DNA from: Siderastrea radians
Lineage: Eukaryota > Cnidaria > Anthozoa > Scleractinia > Rhizangiidae
Direction: 5' to 3'
Assembly: GCA_964017195.1 (NCBI GenBank)
Contig: OZ024898.1
Coordinates: 4,866,482-4,930,481, forward strand
DNA: 64,000 nucleotides
The translations under genes and the position numbers were made by a program. The notes beneath the pieces were generated by a model. That model was not told the origin of the DNA, did not search any database, and saw nothing but the letters and a program-made list of their open reading frames with translations. Shown here piece by piece: positions 36,190 through 46,969 of this stretch. Position 1 is the first letter of the stretch. The number at the start of each line of letters is the position of its first letter.

Positions 36190-36830
36190 TGAATCGCCTG
36201 AGCTGATTCAAGGCTTGATCGAGGGTCACAATAGTGTTAGCCGTCAACCGTCAAGCCGTCTTAAATTCAACCGTGTATCCTGCCTCGTCCCCAGGCGCCG
36301 GTTTAGCGCGGGCAAAAAGGGAGCGCGGGGCGTCGTGGGAAGGATGCAAAACGCGAAGCGCGTCGACCAAAAGCAGTGCACCTATCCCACGACGCCACGC
36401 GCACCATCATATCATAAGGAGGGACGCCGGGGGACGAGGCAGCCGTCTACCCTCAAAAAAGTATTTTTTTATTGTCAAGCGTTTTAACCGTCAACCAATC
36501 TCGAACCTACGATTTTAGGTCGTTTAGTAGCTCCAAAAGTGAAGTTGAAAGGGGGTGCCAACTCTAAGAATACCTGTTGCGGGAAAACGGTAAAATTTAT
36601 TCGGGAATCTAAAGATTTTGCAGGGAATTGTGGTAAATTGTCAAATTGTAAGACTAACCTTACCCTTCAACGCCACGCTTTATCATCTTGGAAAACTCTG
36701 ATCTCCTCTAAGTACTTAGAAATGACGATTTCAATAGAACAAACTAGAGGGACAACTTAAATGCTAAAAGATACCTTCTAGTAATTGGCTTTCCTTTGTC
36801 GACACCGTTTCTAATTAATATATGATTATA
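36190..36830 (+). repeat. Direct copy of 32,195-32,900
   Basis: Colinear with the earlier copy, including the nested hairpin MITE at 36,280-36,442 (ends CTGCCTCGTCCCCAGGCG) and the block AAAATTTATTCGGGAATCT. The open frames differ between copies, so noncoding. Confidence 0.85.
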
Positions 36831-36892
36831 ATCATATTTAATACATTTAATATATTAATACATGATTGTAATCATATTTAATCATAGAGCGC

Positions 36893-37171
36893 TTTTCAAA
36901 CAAGTGTCGTAAAACCAAAACCAAAGTAATTACCACAGCCAATCACAACAAACACAAATTACCCAATGAACCAATCAGAACTCGAAGCAAATACATGTAA
37001 CCGGCACCAAGCGCGGGAAAACACGTACGAGGAAGTCACGATTGGTTTGAGTTTTACTTCTGATTGGTCGAGAAAGTGGCGCGAGGTTTTTTAACCAATC
37101 ACAGAGCGAAGTAAAGCAAAACCAAAGCAAAGCGCGAATTACTTTCGACACTCAATTGAAAACCGCTCTAT
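36893..37171. mobile_element. MITE with AGAGCG ends, copy 2
   Basis: Ends AGAGCGCTTTTCAAACAAGT and the inverse of CGACACTCAATTGAAAACCG; related to 23,703-23,995 in the opposite orientation. Confidence 0.8.
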
Positions 37172-38238
37172 TTAATATAGACTTAATATCATATATGATG
37201 TTAAATCATACTGATCATATACTGATTGTCATCTCACTTTTCACTAAGCCATAATAATTATGCGCACACTGTTAAACGTAGCCTCCTACGCAGTCGTTTT
37301 TAGGGGAGTCGTATTCCGACTATTAGCATAGCAGGAGTACCCAACGACACATTTTTCAGAATTGAAGTAATATTGGCCAAAACGCTTTTTAAGTGTCCGC
37401 AAACACGTTTTGGGTTAATATTTAACTTCCGTGGGAAAAAATATTCGCTCTGCAGTGCCAGCAAGCTGTAAATTTAATACTTGAAGATGCCAGCCAGAAT
37501 TCGTGTTCCTTATCGTTTTTGCCAGCCAGAAAGAGATTTTGTGCGAGATTTTCCCAGCAATTGTTCTTGTGACACGATTTTTGCCAGCCAGGGGAGAAAA
37601 ACACAAAGACTGATGGTGAGATAGTGCAGTAAAGTAATTTTTTTCTGTTAAATCACAATGTATGAATCCCACTTTATTAAATATCACTATCCATTTTACT
37701 TACCTCGATGCTTTAACACGCTGAACTCAATACGGAAAAAGTCTACTTCCACTTCTTATGTGGGGATAGCATAAAGTCGTTGTCTTTTGTTGACCATATG
37801 TCGCCGGGTAGTGCACATTTGAGTTTATGGTATAAAAGGACCACAACTCCTTTTTCCAGCTGTTAATCTCGAGTATATGATTTGAGGTGGTCTTCCACAG
37901 AAAAAATGAATTTTTTTAGAACAGAACTTTGTGGGAAACTTCTACCATCATTTTAGAGTGCTTCACGCCCTGACTTCAATATGACTCTTTTCAGGTCACA
38001 TGTCATGATAGTTAATGACTAACTGGCCTCTTAAGTGAAAAAAAGGGATGTTCGTGGCAACAACGACAACTCACTAATGAACAGTTGAAAAAGCATCCAA
38101 TCAACTCTAATGTGTACATAAATAGCATGATTGTGCAATAAACCTCAAACATTGACCAGTTTTCTTTTATTTTTTTATTATGAGTTATAGGACAAAGGAT
38201 CACTTAATAAGACGTATTTCAAACCTAGATACACTTTG

Positions 38239-39118
38239 TTAAGCCCCTTTCACACATACACGAATTTTCATACGGTCGATCACGATTTTGGAATTCTTAA
38301 AAATCGCAGTGGCGTCGGGACGAAATTCGTGGTCGACCGTAGCAATTCGTGGTGCGCCTTAATGGACCGTGACGACACCTGAAAGGACCACGATGTTTTT
38401 GGACATGTCCAAAAAAATCGTGGTGCATCGTGGCACAAACAAATTCTTATACAAACGTAACACCTTCGTAGTAGCATCGTAGTACCACTGTAGCGTTGCC
38501 GTGGTCGACCGCAACAGCATCTTGATGATTCGTGATCGATCACATTGGACACCTCACCGACGGCAAGCCAAGACTACGCCACGATGCCAGGACGTTGTCA
38601 CTACGATGGCTCGACGACCTAACTCGATCTAGCAAAATACTGGCAAGACGTCAACAAGAATCAAATTCACTTCCTGTTCAAAAACCCTGTTCACTTCCTG
38701 TTTGTACGACGTGACTACATGGATCATGGTATCGATATCGATCGCATCACATAAATCACAAAAACTTCGTACTGGTATCTTGGCGCATCGTAGTGAAGCC
38801 GTATTGTAGTCGTAGTACCCTCTTCCTTATTCGTTGTACGCCGTGACCAATCATAATGATATCGTAACTGTACCCATTCGCGGCAATGCGCAAAGTCGTT
38901 CGCGGCAATGCCGTGGCAATGCCGTGGTAATGCCGTATAATTACCGTACCACATCATGACGTCGTCTTGCTAGCGTCCTATTACCTTCTTCACAAGACGT
39001 GGCACTCGAGTGACCTTGAAATTTCGCGCTCAAATTGCCACGGTAGACCGCGATTTTTAAAAATTCCAAAATCGTGATCGACCGTACGAAAATTCGTGTA
39101 TGTGGGAAAGGGGCTTAA
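38239..39118. mobile_element. 880-bp MITE with TTAA target
   Basis: Long inverted ends of about 57 bp beginning GCCCCTTTCACACATACACG, with TTAA on both sides (38,239-38,242 and 39,115-39,118). The interior repeats CGTGG/CCACG and CGCGGCAATGC motifs. Target choice fits piggyBac or Kolobok groups. Confidence 0.9.
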
Positions 39119-39412
39119 ATTAGGTTCATTGCACCACGAAAAAGGTGCTTTAGTGTTGATGACAATTTCAGAACAATAGGTTAAAATGCCAGGGAGATAT
39201 CATTGTTAAGAGTTCCTTTATTCCAAGAAATTGTGTCATTCGAGAAAAACAGTCTTTAAGATAAGAGAACGGATTCTAGACAGTTTAGCCGTCTCTCATT
39301 GTCCTAAAAATAATGTCAAATTCAAGTTGCCACACTAAAATACAATTGAACAAAACTGAATGCAAGGCTGGCACTACGGCAAATTATAATAAAGGGCTGA
39401 TTTATTTAAGGC

Positions 39413-39446
39413 CAATATTTCGGCTAACAAAATTAGCCTTCCTCAA
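39413..39446 (-). ncRNA. Degenerate hammerhead-like core after Penelope element
   Basis: Read on the minus strand: TTGAGGA, then a perfect six-pair stem (GGCTAA / TTAGCC), then GAAATATT, flanked by GGCC on both sides that could form stem I. The core differs from CUGANGA at its first base, so it is probably inactive. It lies about 240 bp downstream of the Penelope-like stop codon and in the same orientation, where such elements carry hammerheads. Confidence 0.45.
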
Positions 39447-39683
39447 GGCCAGAGCTATACAGAAGGAAAATGCTATAACGACTCCAAAAATTTGAATTTT
39501 AAAATACACAAATGGTTAATGATTAACTAGTTTAGAAATAAGCAAACAAAATGTATATATATATTAATATATAAAAAACAAAAAATGATTATAATGAAAA
39601 AAAATTCCTAGATATATAACATGGGATACATATATATAGGGTGCAATGCTGATGTAATACAAACAATGTTTAGATTTGAGTGA

Positions 39684-42256
39684 TCAATGTTCATTCCGTC
39701 GGTTTATTCCGTCTGGTGATATGGTTTGACCTCTATGTATGAGGTAAGCTTCTCGTGCTTTCCGGCGGGATTCGCTGGGTGTAGGTTGTAATTGAAGTAA
39801 GATAAGACCCACGTCTGTGATAGAGTGGCCAGGTAGACTGAAGTGGGAAGGGACGGCTGCTGCGGCGTTAGCGTGAAGTGAATTATTTGTAGCTTGTCTG
39901 TGTTCCGAAAAACGTTCACGAAGCGTGTGTTTCGTTTCACTTATGTATTGTTTGTTACACGTTTGACATTCAATCATATATGTTAAGTTAGTTGAATTAC
40001 AAGTAATATGGTGTCTTATTTGTCTTGTTTCACCCATGTTAGTGAAAGTGTATGACGTTCTTCCATTCGCAATGAATGGGCAGGTGAGGCATCCATGTTT
40101 TGAACCGCAGCGGAATGTGCCAGCAGGGAGTTTGGGTGTCTTGTTAGTGCTTGCTAGTTTAGCGCGAACGAGTAGGTCGCGAAGGTTGGGTGAACGGCGA
40201 AAGGCGACGACAGGAACTTCTTTGAAGATGTTTCTTAAACTTTCTGTGGAGTGTAAAATAGGTTGTTTCCTGCGGAGTATATCTTGAATGTTGGGTAAAG
40301 CTGGGTTATAGGTGATAGTGAAAGGGACTCGGTCAGATGTATCCTTTGAGGCTTGTTTTTAAAATACAAGCTGAATGGTAATTTGATGCAACAGCCATTG
40401 TTTCTGTGAGAGTTGGGTCATGTTTTGTCGGCTAAAACTCGGACCTCAGTACTCTCTCCTCAGTCAGGTGTTTCTCCACAGTAGTACCAGATGTCATTTT
40501 ACTGAGAGGCGGGGGGGGGAGTAAGGTTCTTATTGAGGTTTGTTTTTGATGAGCATTTAATAAAAGTAAACAATTGTTGCTATGGCCGTTGCTATGGAAA
40601 AAGTCAACTAACTGCCGAATAGATTTCTTAAATTTCACTGCTTTAATGCTGGAAATCGAGTAAGATTATTTCAAGACAGCATTCCCAAGTGTTTAAAGGT
40701 TACAATTTTGCCATTTTAAAAGAAGCGACTTTTGCAACCAAACATCACTTTTTTGAGTAGAAGACCACCTTAACGCTAAATAATTGTGAAAACCTTCAAC
40801 AATTTGTTTTTAGATATAGCGTTAAAATGTTATGAGAGGGTCTATTATACTCTGGCGGTTTGGCGGTTTAAGCCAATTTTGAGTGCCGGTTTGCGTGATT
40901 CGTAATAATGTGGCGGTTTACGGTTAAGAAATTGTCGCGCAGTTGCGGAAAATTATGACTTTATCACGCGGTTTTCGATCTTTTCGTGTTTGGTGGCGGT
41001 TCTTCAAACCATATGTGCGGTCGCTTTATTTTCCTTGAACCTTCTTCCTAGACAAAAGAGTGCCTTTCAGGGGTAGAGTAAGGAAGGAGCTTTTGTGCTG
41101 TCTCCCCCTTGATAATAGGCCAGGCTTCAAAGACAAAGAAAGCACATGGGAAGATGGCGGCCGTGGATCTTGAGTCAGATATTGTTAAAAAGGGTGACGG
41201 GCCTGTGCGACTCCCGCGCGTGTTTTGCCTTTAAACTGGCTTTAGAATTTAAGCCAGTAGTTGTAACTGCAGTTTTGATTGGTGATCCTATTTTTAGTGT
41301 CTAAAAGAGTTACAGGCCTGCACGACTCCTGTTTCAGCATTTCTAGAATTTTGCTCTCACGAGTATTTCTTTAAGGGAACGCCCTATTTTGTACTATATT
41401 AGGGGCGGTTCCTTGAAAATGTTGTTAAGCAATGGTTGCTGTTATGAAATACCAGCTGTTCACGAGTATTGGTTTTAAGGTAGGCACTGGTGGGTGATAT
41501 TGCGTTACAAAGGGCAAGATTAATTGTCTTGTTTTTGTTTTTGTCGGAGGGCTTGATTCCTGTCTTCAAAAGTAACTTCTGAGAAGGGTGTTTGAATAAA
41601 GTTCTCTGGGTATCCTCTCTCAAGAGGATGTGTTTTGAAGTTTGTGACGCTCTCCTCAAATAATGTTTTAGAAGAGTTAGTTCTGAGTAGTCTTAGAGGC
41701 TCTCCTTTGATGAAGCCTCTTTTTACTCCTGATGGACGGCAGGTTGAAAAATGGGTGTATTTGAAATGTTTCAGTGGGCTTAAAGTGGGTGCGTACATCT
41801 AGCGCCGATTCAGTTTTGAATCTTTCGCCTTTGTAAACAGTAGTGTCCAAGAAGTTTGTTTGTGTTTCGGATACTTCAGCCGTAAACTTGATAATTTGAT
41901 GAACTGAATGAACTGTGTGATCTCTTCCCTGGTTGTGTTCCAGAGGGAGAAGATGTCGTCAATGAATCGTTTACAGACGAGCGGTTTTAAAGCACTTTGA
42001 TTTAAAATCTCTGTTTCTACCTTAGCCATGAAAATATTAGCGAAAGCAACTGCCATTTTGGTGCCCATGGCAGTTCCACGTATTTGTCTGTAGTTTTTCC
42101 ATTAAATTGGAAGGAGTTCTCCGCTAAGATAAGTCTGAGCGCTCTTTGCAGTAGTCGTGTGGGGATAGGAGATTCATTTCTGGGGAATACTTTGTATGCT
42201 AAGCTTCGAAACTGCGGCCACCATGAGGTTACGAATAACTCCCCTGGGCATATCAT
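39684..42256 (-). pseudogene. Decayed Penelope-like retroelement (RT and GIY-YIG)
   Basis: Minus strand. Reverse transcriptase remnants are at 42,256-41,800: a FQFNGK-like block, then MGTKMAVAFANIFMAK and the catalytic-region motif RFIDDIF. Several frameshifts separate the pieces. The C-terminal region at about 40,345-39,684 reads TYNPALPNIQDILR, a FRCGSKHGCLTCP cysteine motif and a GIY-YIG-type block (YMIECQTCNKQYIS, RERFSEHR) where the usual YIG glycine is serine. About 1 kb between the two parts (41,399-40,345) is unrelated. The 5' part is missing. Penelope-like elements retrotranspose through these two enzyme domains; this copy is dead. Confidence 0.9.
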
Positions 42257-42709
42257 ACAAGACCACTAAGCTGTGCTGGAAACTTTCCACTGTAAAGGTA
42301 ACCTAAAGTTCACACGCTTGTGTCGTCACTAAATTCATCTCAGAAAAAGTACACCCAACCCTCTAAATTTGAATTGTTATGTTTCGTTCTAAACACTGGG
42401 CATTCTTTGGGTTTGGTGTACTGCCCACTGGATGTCAAAACTATTGACACTATTTGATCGCAGGTTATTGAAAGGAATTAGAAAAAAGATGTTCTACGCT
42501 TAAGATCTCGTGATCATCGTGAACAGAAGTACGATTATTATGCGAACATACGGTAAAAATGTGTAAACTACTGTTAAAAGATCATTATTGCCATTCTCTT
42601 TCTGCCATAAAGGGGGTTTCGGTCTTTAGGAGAAAACAAAAGCGGTTTGCGGTCTAGGAAGGATAATATGAGGAGGATTGCGGAATGTGCGACCCCCTAT
42701 AATAGACCC
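40836..42709. mobile_element. Possible TIR pair overlapping the Penelope remnant
   Basis: AGAGGGTCTATTATA at 40,836 recurs inverted, ending at 42,709, with TATG beside each end. The interval holds the RT part but not the GIY-YIG part of the Penelope remnant, so it may be two unrelated ends rather than one insertion. Confidence 0.35.
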
Positions 42710-42789
42710 TCTTATGAATTGCCCTTTTGTTGATGTCACTGGCAATGTTTCATGCATCGCACATTAAGATAAAAAAAAAAGATTGAACA

Positions 42790-43165
42790 GAAAATGTGTG
42801 CTGGACGGCACATTAAAATGTGGAAAGCTCAGTCTATTGACGCAAATGCCTGGAAGGCACAGTCTTTTGTTGACGGGACAGTGAATGTCTGATGGACGGT
42901 ACATGTATATGGAAATGCAGGTGCCAGTAAGGCACAGTATTTCATTAAAAGCACAGTGTTTCCATGGCTCAGAGTTGATGTCTGATGGACAGCACATTCT
43001 AATGCAGGGGCCAGTAAGGCACAGTTTTTCGTTGATGGCACACTAAATGTCCGATGGACGGCACATTGCAACGCATCTGCAAGTAAAGCACAGTCTTTCG
43101 TTGATGGCACAGTGTTTCGATGGCGGCAGTGTAAATGTCTGATGGAAGGTAAATTGAAATGCAGA
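42790..43165. repeat. Degenerate 70-82-bp tandem array
   Basis: About four to five imperfect units marked by AAGGCACAGT (42,854, 42,933, 43,015 and a variant near 43,085), CGTTGATGGCACA and TGATGGACGGCACAT. It lies just inside the right end of E1. Confidence 0.8.
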
Positions 43166-43218
43166 GGAGGGTAATACGACTCCCCTTAAAACGACTGCGT
43201 GGGAGGCTATGTTAAAAG

Positions 43219-45174
43219 TAGCCTGCGAGCAAGCTCTCCAGGGCGATCTGGCGGCGGGGCGGGAAAAGGAAGGAGAGCTTGCAACTACGTCTCTGGAATT
43301 CAAATTCCACCTCCAGCGCAGCTGTGGCTCCCCGTTGTCTGAGGTGTCAGATTTTGGCCAATCAGCGCAAACCAGAAACGAGATTCAATGTAACAAACAC
43401 GTTTAAAACACGTGAAAGAAGGTCAGATTTCACGCGTTATGCAAATTTGATGCGCTTTTGAACTGAAACTAACTTCGGATTGGGCGTCAACAAAACCAGG
43501 AACATGGAACATTCCGGAACATTCCGGAACAGGGCAAATTATCACAAAATAAATGAAAAAAAAAAAGAGAAAGAAAGGAAGGGAAAGCGATTAAAGAAAC
43601 AACGAAAAAACAAACGAACAAGCAAACAAACAAAATTTTAAATAAGGCCTAACAGTAGTACTTTCCCGCCAATTTTATCATGTGATTTTCTACCATGTTG
43701 GTATATTGGCCTCCTTCTGAATTAAAAAAAAATGGATTAAGCCACATAGTAACCAGTAAGAGTTACCAGATCTGTGACAAAGAACTGGATTTGCAGAAAA
43801 ACTGAACAAAAGTAAAACCACATCAAATTGACTCATCATTACGGCGGAGAAAAGACAAAGACAAGAAGAATACATTTATAAAAATAATAACTAAATTAAA
43901 AAACTGATATAATTTTTGTGTCGAATATTTCAGTTTGAAACACAAACCTTCACCGAAAGCTGTGCCTTTTCACAGTTGCAGCTTAAGAAAGGAAGGGAAA
44001 TTTGTTATCTTAGAAGGTGCGATCTCCAAGTGTAGAACAGCTGACTTTTTCTTTTGGTTAGTATAATTTAGGTTCATTCATCTCTGCACACGTTTACCAT
44101 TTGAAAATCAACTTAAACACAAAACGTCCTTAAACAACCGAATAAACATGAGACCAGGAAACTCAAAAGGGTGCCAGGAAAGTGGAACTGCGTGACTGCA
44201 TGCGTAGTCTCCTACGCAGCCGCTCTTAGGGTCGTCACGCAACGCCAAAGGAGACTACTGCGTGCGTGACTGAGAAAATGCTTTAATTTTCTCATATCAA
44301 GTAAACCGTCTCTCGATGCCCAAAATAAAGCCTCAATGTTATCCGAGATATTTTTGAATTCGAGAAATGAGGCGCATTTCGCCAGAGTTAGTATATTCGT
44401 TCATTTAGTCACAGATCATATATTTATTTATCCATTTATTCCATATCGTTTATTTTATTTTATTTCATTCTATTTTATTTATTATCGTTTATCGACGATC
44501 AGCATTTTTTTAAATTACTTTTTTTCATTTATTTTGTGATAATTTGCTCTGTTCCGGGATGTTCCGGAATGTTCCGGAATGTTCCGGGATGCTCCGGAAT
44601 GTTCCACGTTCGTCGTTTTGTTGATGCCCCTTCGGATTATGTTCGCTATTTCTTAGAAATTCTTCTACAACTGTCATTGACTTTCAATATGAGCCTCTTT
44701 TACTACTTCAATTTTAATCGAAGGATAAAGTGCGCGAAAGAAAGGTTCGATTTCTTCCCACATCGCTCGAGCAATTTATTTTGAGACTCGCAGTATGCAA
44801 ATTCGGTGCACTGTGAACTAAAAATAATCCCAGGAAAAAAGCTTGCTATTTTACTCTAATTCTCCTTCTAACATCATAACCTTCGATTTCTAGTATAAGT
44901 TACATTCAAAAGTTTCGCTTTTGACTGCAGGTTTGGCGAAGGCAATTTTGATTTTCGAAAATTTTAGCTTCGTAGTTTATGTCGCATTCGGCGTTTACTT
45001 TTGTCGTCTGGCGTGAAGATTGATGACGTCATTACCAAATTAAATTTCCACCAATCAGCATTTTGCATCGACTTTTTCGATGCAGAGATTCAAATTCCTG
45101 AGACGTAGTTGCAAGCTCTCCTTCCTTTTCCCGCCCCGCCGCCAGATCGCCCCGGAGAGCTTGCTCGCAGGTTA
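43219..45174. mobile_element. 1.96-kb element E2, perfect 9-bp TSD, 86-bp TIRs
   Basis: Starts TAGCCTGCGAGCAAGCTCTC; the inverse at the right end matches over about 86 bp with a handful of mismatches. Flanked by identical TGTTAAAAG at 43,210-43,218 and 45,175-45,183; the left copy is also the right-hand duplication of E1. Inside are arrays of the self-complementary decamer GGAACATTCC (43,508-43,533 and, as GTTCCGGAAT, 44,552-44,610). No transposase frame. Confidence 0.9.
44205..44257. mobile_element. Tiny TAGTCTCC hairpin inside E2
   Basis: TAGTCTCCTACGCAGCCG and the inverse of GGAGACTA at the right edge; a shortened relative of 23,324-23,427. Confidence 0.6.
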
Positions 45175-45439
45175 TGTTAAAAGCGCCCACAGCGTGAAAT
45201 GGTAGGTAAATTTAATTTATAACAGTGGTTCCCTTGTTCAGTGTACATGGGTTTTCTTAACCGTCTTAATAATGGGCGACGTACAGCCCGAACACAGACC
45301 TCTAGCTCTATTCCTCGAAAATTTGCTGAACTTGCTAGCGAATAATCTCCACGATGTAGCAGACACGCTTGGAAACGGACTCTCAAGTAAACGTGACACG
45401 GATTACAAATTTTAGGTTTACTAAAAATCTAAAATAGCC

Positions 45440-46700
45440 ATCGATGGAATTGATTATTTCAGTAGCTCCAGAAGTGAAGTTGATAGTAAGTTGACGTTGA
45501 CGACTATCACATTTAAGGATGTTTTAGGGTGTAGTAAAATTTTACTCGTTATGAAAGCCGGAATGATACCACCCGGGGATACCGCTCGGAAACGAAACAA
45601 TTGTCTAAAACACAAGAGTAGGCATTAATTTTTAGAATCTTCTAAGGAATTTTTTTTTAACTACTGTCAACCGTCAAAAAGCTATATTTGTAACTGGCAG
45701 CCATCAAAGCTACTCCTTCTATGATGTTGAGATCCTCTTAATAGGCTGCGTTGGGCTGAGTAGAATTTTGCCCCTTCCAGAGCAGGTTTTAGGTCTTTGT
45801 TTACACACAGGAACTATGCTAATTTTTCCACTGATAAATTTGCTTCCCGCGTTCGCAAATATTTGTACACCAGTCGTCCAACTTCCATTGCAAACATATG
45901 TTGATGTAAATTTGGTAGTCACTTAATGTTAGGCAGACATATGTCTATCTGTCATACTGCAAATCGTCGGTCATTAAGGTGCATTACTTCCGGGGGTAGA
46001 GGGGTGTATAACGGGGGGGGGATTCCTACATCAAAGTCGTGCGAATGCCCCTAGGAAAGTTTGAAAGGAATCCCTGTAACTGTATATTGAATCTCAAACA
46101 GTCCGACTACTTTCTCACCTTTGTCTCGCCGTTTTTTTTGGGGGGGGGAGGGGGGTTCGCATATAACAACAACAACAACAACAACAATAACCTTTATTTG
46201 CATAACTATAATTATTTACAGTATTGCAAAAGGTACGTTAAAACAAGAACAAAGCGAAAAAGAAATAATAATTATTATGATATTAATAACATGTAGCATG
46301 TAGTCTTATTTGTCCCCCCTTTCCTTCCACTTCCTCGTTCCCCCGCCCCCCCTGGCCTCTTGCCGTTTACCCCCTAGGTTTTCATCATGATCATAAGCTG
46401 CCATAAACGTCTTTCGTAAACAATAAAATTGGTTATAGAAAAGAAGCGAGGGGAATTCCGGACGGAATAACTTCGTAAGGTTTTCTCTAATCTCCTGACA
46501 TAGAGACCATTGTCTTTTATTCGCTTCTGTATTTAAATCTTTATATCAAAAGATCTTTAAACGAAAAGACGTGCCATAAAAGGAGACTGAGCGGTGACTG
46601 AGGCCATAACGCCTAAGCCATCACGAGATCATCGATGAACCTCGCTAGCCTACAGATGTGAAAACAATTCACTAGCTCTCACTGGGAGAAATGCGCATAA
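45440..46700 (+). repeat. Duplicated upstream flank, copy B
   Basis: Colinear with 18,590-19,560 and 32,930-33,205 plus 33,981-34,010 (GAAAGCCGGAATGATACCAC, AAATATTTGTACACCAG, GAATCTCAAAC..). Carries an extra LINE tail at 46,166-46,295. Leads directly into gene B. Confidence 0.85.
46166..46295 (-). mobile_element. 5'-truncated LINE tail
   Basis: AACAACAACAACAATAACCT followed by TTTATTTGCATAACTATAAT matches the 3' end of the LINE at 49,166 (AACAACAACATCAACAGGCT, TTTATTTGCATGACTATAAC). Absent from the flank of gene A. Confidence 0.8.
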
Positions 46701-46969
46701 TATATTTATACACACATTTATCCCTTTTTAGCGCGCTAGCGCATTTTTGTGTCTAAAAGGCTATCTTTGGTCGTCTGAAATATTCTATTTTATTAAAAAA
46801 AAAAAACAAAAAGGTCGCGTGATTAGCCCTGCTGGAATTGGATCTTACATTTCCTGTTGTTTGAGTAGCAACTATGACAGTTGCAGAGAGTTTACATGTC
46901 TGACCTCGTGTACTGGATTGCGACACCTGGCGGCCGTTGTAGTTGACTCACGTTTCCTCGTAGAGTGAA

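Larger units (their letters stand above)
37279..43209. mobile_element. 5.9-kb composite element E1, near-perfect 9-bp TSD
   Basis: Starts TAGCCTCCTACGCAGTCG and ends in its inverse (37-38 of about 40 end bases match). Flanked by TGTTAAACG (37,270-37,278) and TGTTAAAAG (43,210-43,218). Inside are a TTAA-flanked MITE, a decayed Penelope-like element and a tandem array. A 9-bp duplication suggests a Mutator-like element; no such transposase is seen. Its end resembles the small hairpin MITEs at 23,324 and 44,205. Confidence 0.75.
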
